From Bacteroidia bacterium (lineage in GTDB: Bacteria > Bacteroidota > Bacteroidia > J057): 64,000 nucleotides of DNA. Position 1 is the first letter of the stretch; the number at the start of each line of letters is the position of its first letter. The position numbers and the translations under genes were made by a program. This document shows, one piece after another, positions 62,325 to 64,000 of this stretch. The notes beneath the pieces were generated by a model. That model had not been told where the DNA came from and did not search any database. It saw nothing but the letters and a program-made list of their open reading frames with translations. The stretch is from contig JAWKNO010000001.1 of NCBI GenBank assembly GCA_041391665.1, forward strand, positions 1,054,001-1,118,000, given 5' to 3'.

Positions 62325-62783
62325 CTACTTGAGATACCGTTTAAGCCAGGTATGCTTCATCGGAACCTCCCATTTGGAAAGGTCATCGCTCTGATCAAGA
62401 GAATTGTCGAATACAATGGTTTCAGCTGTAAGTTGGCCGTTAGCTACCAAAGCAGAGATTTCGCGAAAGTTTACAGACCGGATAACACCGTGCGCATCGC
62501 GGTAAGACACCATCGCTGCGTCCATCCATTCCAACTGTTCTTGCTGTAAAATGGTGGTAATGGCACGCTTCAGACTATCGATCGAACAGCCGGACGGGCG
62601 ACTTACCCCAGGATCAGCCTGGACAATGACAAACTGATCGTATTTCAGGTCAATCATTCCATCCACAGGTGTACCATGTGTTTTCCACTGAGAAAGGAAC
62701 TGGTCAAAACTATGCTGAACCCCCTTCTTTTTTTCAGAAGAAAGCGGTTGACGAAGCGAGAAAAACCAGGTGTACTGTTGCAT
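62325..62783 (-). CDS. Conserved small Bacteroidota protein with GCSID motif
   Basis: The protein has 152 residues and is cytoplasmic. The segment around C66 (PSGCSIDSLKRAI), preceded by DQFLSQWKTHGTPVDG and YDQFVIVQADP, resembles a short Bacteroidota family. As I recall, that family is often labelled ABC transporter ATPase although it has no Walker motif; none is present here. Function unknown. It lies between the acyl-CoA ligase gene and lysA on the same strand, with gaps of 75 and 123 bp. Confidence 0.7.
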   Translation of the reverse strand: MQQYTWFFSLRQPLSSEKKKGVQHSFDQFLSQWKTHGTPVDGMIDLKYDQFVIVQADPGVSRPSGCSIDSLKRAITTILQQEQLEWMDAAMVSYRDAHGVIRSVNFREISALVANGQLTAETIVFDNSLDQSDDLSKWEVPMKHTWLKRYLK

Positions 62784-62858
62784 AGTTTTCCAATTTCCGC
62801 TGCAAATTTCTATGAAAATAAGCCAGGAAACAAACCTTTCCCCGGAGTTTTAGCAATT

Positions 62859-64000
62859 TTATACGTCGGAATGGTAAATATGATCAATTACCTCGCGGTA
62901 TTTTTCGAGCAGTACCCTTCTTTTCAGCTTTTGAGTTTGGGTTAATTCGCCTGATTCGGCAGCCCATGAATCCGTGACAAGTTCAATTTTTTTGACTTTT
63001 TCGATTTGGCTAAACTCTGTATTGTACTGGTCGGCGATTCCCTGAAAGAGTTCTTTCACGGCCAGGTTTTTCACCATTTCCTCTTTGGTTTCTGCCAGAA
63101 TGCCCCGTTCGGCCATCCAGGCCTTCAGCGTATCAAAAGCAGGGGAGATTAAAGCAGCGGCAAATTTTTGTTCAGCCCCTACTACCATAATCTGATCGAT
63201 ATACACTGAGTCCCGAAACCGGTTTTCGATGGGTTGAGGGGCAACATATTTTCCGCCGGAAGTTTTGAAAAGCTCTTTGATCCGGTCTGTAATGCGGATA
63301 AACCTTCCTTTTACAATTTTGCCCACATCTCCGGTTTGCAGCCATCCATCTGCGTCAATCACCTGACGAGTCGCTTCAGGATCTTTGTAATAGCCGAGCA
63401 TGACATTGGGGCCTCGCACACAGATTTCCCCGTCAGCGGCAATTTTCACCTCTACGCCGGGAATGGGCATACCTACGGTTCCTTCGAGTGTACCGCCCGG
63501 CTCAAACCGGTTAAATGAAATAACAGGCGAAGACTCTGTCTGGCCGTATCCTTCGCGGACTGCGATGCCGGCGGCGGAAAAAATTTTGCAGAGTTTGGGC
63601 GGTAAGGCTACCGCCCCTGTAACGATGGCGATCAGTTCGCCACCCAAAGCTTTTTGCCAGCGGCGAAACACAAAACGCCTGGCAATGGCCACTCGCCAGG
63701 CATAACGCCAACCCTGGTCCACATCCACCTGATACCGAAGGCCGATATTCATGGCCCAGAAATACAGTTTCCGCAAAGCTACCGGAAGTTCATAACCTCT
63801 GGCCAGCATAGATTCGTAGATTTTTTCAAGGAGTCGGGGCACTGTAGCAAAAAAATGCGGCTTTACCTCCTGTACTGACAACATGAGTCTGTCCAAATCT
63901 TCCTCATAATACACGGCACAACCCAGATGTATATAGGTGTAAACAACCATTCGCTCAAAAATATGGCTCATGGGCAGAAAACTCATTACCCGGTGTTCAT
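62859..64000 (-). CDS. Long-chain acyl-CoA synthetase, 5' part beyond window
   Basis: This AMP-forming enzyme activates fatty acids to acyl-CoA. The C-terminal 380 residues are visible. The frame runs off the right edge with EHRVMSFLPMSHIFERM, so the methionine at 63986 is internal, not a start. The adenylate-forming motifs are VREGYGQTESSPVISFN (A5), GWLQTGDVG (A7) and ITDRIKELFKTSGGKYVAP (A8). They match the long FadD15-type synthetases. The catalytic lysine region and an extended C-terminus are present. The N-terminal P-loop-like motif is outside the window. Confidence 0.95.
   Translation of the reverse strand, partial: EHRVMSFLPMSHIFERMVVYTYIHLGCAVYYEEDLDRLMLSVQEVKPHFFATVPRLLEKIYESMLARGYELPVALRKLYFWAMNIGLRYQVDVDQGWRYAWRVAIARRFVFRRWQKALGGELIAIVTGAVALPPKLCKIFSAAGIAVREGYGQTESSPVISFNRFEPGGTLEGTVGMPIPGVEVKIAADGEICVRGPNVMLGYYKDPEATRQVIDADGWLQTGDVGKIVKGRFIRITDRIKELFKTSGGKYVAPQPIENRFRDSVYIDQIMVVGAEQKFAAALISPAFDTLKAWMAERGILAETKEEMVKNLAVKELFQGIADQYNTEFSQIEKVKKIELVTDSWAAESGELTQTQKLKRRVLLEKYREVIDHIYHSDV

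Noticed and set aside
62859..63986. Acyl-CoA ligase starting at 63986
   Set aside because: Codons upstream of that methionine continue the family motif (EHRV before MSFLPMSHIFERM), so the gene runs beyond base 64000.

Overview
The window comes from a Bacteroidota chromosome. The evidence is a SusC/SusD outer-membrane pair, the gliding-motility ATPase GldA, histidine kinases with periplasmic beta-propellers and Y_Y_Y domains, the gmk-nadD pair, and almost no Shine-Dalgarno sequences. The long propeller-kinase-cyclase and CHAT-STAND-WD40 proteins fit Saprospiria-like, free-living, large-genome members, but that finer placement is a guess. Coding density is high and no gap between genes exceeds about 300 bases. 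I saw no rRNA, tRNA, transposase, integrase or CRISPR array. Both ends cut a gene: a 2-oxoglutarate/Fe(II) oxygenase at the left and a long-chain acyl-CoA ligase at the right.

Layout. 1-5.8 kb: oxygenase fragment and an orphan SusC/SusD pair closed by a terminator. 5.9-19.2 kb: the most unusual part. It holds an unrecognised protein with an eCIS-cargo-like N-terminus and a C-terminal membrane helix, a small unknown gene, and a 1486-residue fusion of periplasmic propeller, histidine kinase, receiver and class III nucleotide cyclase. These are followed by a DUF4143-type AAA ATPase, a 1412-residue CHAT protease/STAND ATPase/membrane helix/WD40 protein and, tail to tail with it, a secreted trypsin-like protease. 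19.4-25.4 kb: ammonium transporter, ABC exporter, DUF1295 protein, thioredoxin-fold protein and a small membrane protein next to a TetR regulator. 26.0-26.9 kb: a HigBA toxin-antitoxin module enclosed by a 49-bp direct repeat copied from the 3' end of rsmA, which looks like a small insertion at that gene's end. 26.8-33.2 kb: rsmA, a sterol-desaturase-type hydroxylase, a Na+/H+ antiporter, a HEAT-repeat protein, pdxA, nadD and gmk. 33.3-40.8 kb: VWA protein, methyltransferase, SRPBCC protein, aldehyde dehydrogenase, APH-like kinase, short-chain dehydrogenase and aminotransferase. 40.9-43.9 kb: PAS histidine kinase, NarL-type regulator, a degenerate receiver and a single-domain receiver. 44-54.3 kb: SulP transporter, a TetR operon, Gfo/Idh/MocA oxidoreductase, Crp/Fnr regulator, SRPBCC protein, a tandem palindromic array, GldA, a peptide-binding lipoprotein, a beta-barrel protein and an OmpA-like protein. 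54.3-64 kb: a propeller histidine kinase with its LuxR-type regulator, flippase and glycosyltransferase, lysA, a small conserved protein and the acyl-CoA ligase.

The best candidates for something undescribed are the 7.7-19.2 kb signalling and protease island and the HigBA insertion beside rsmA. A third is a palindromic element related to GCCAGATAATTATCTGGC, arrayed at 49.2 kb and split into arms around the start of the aldehyde dehydrogenase gene at 36.3 kb. Functional links inside the island are inferred from domains and gene order only.
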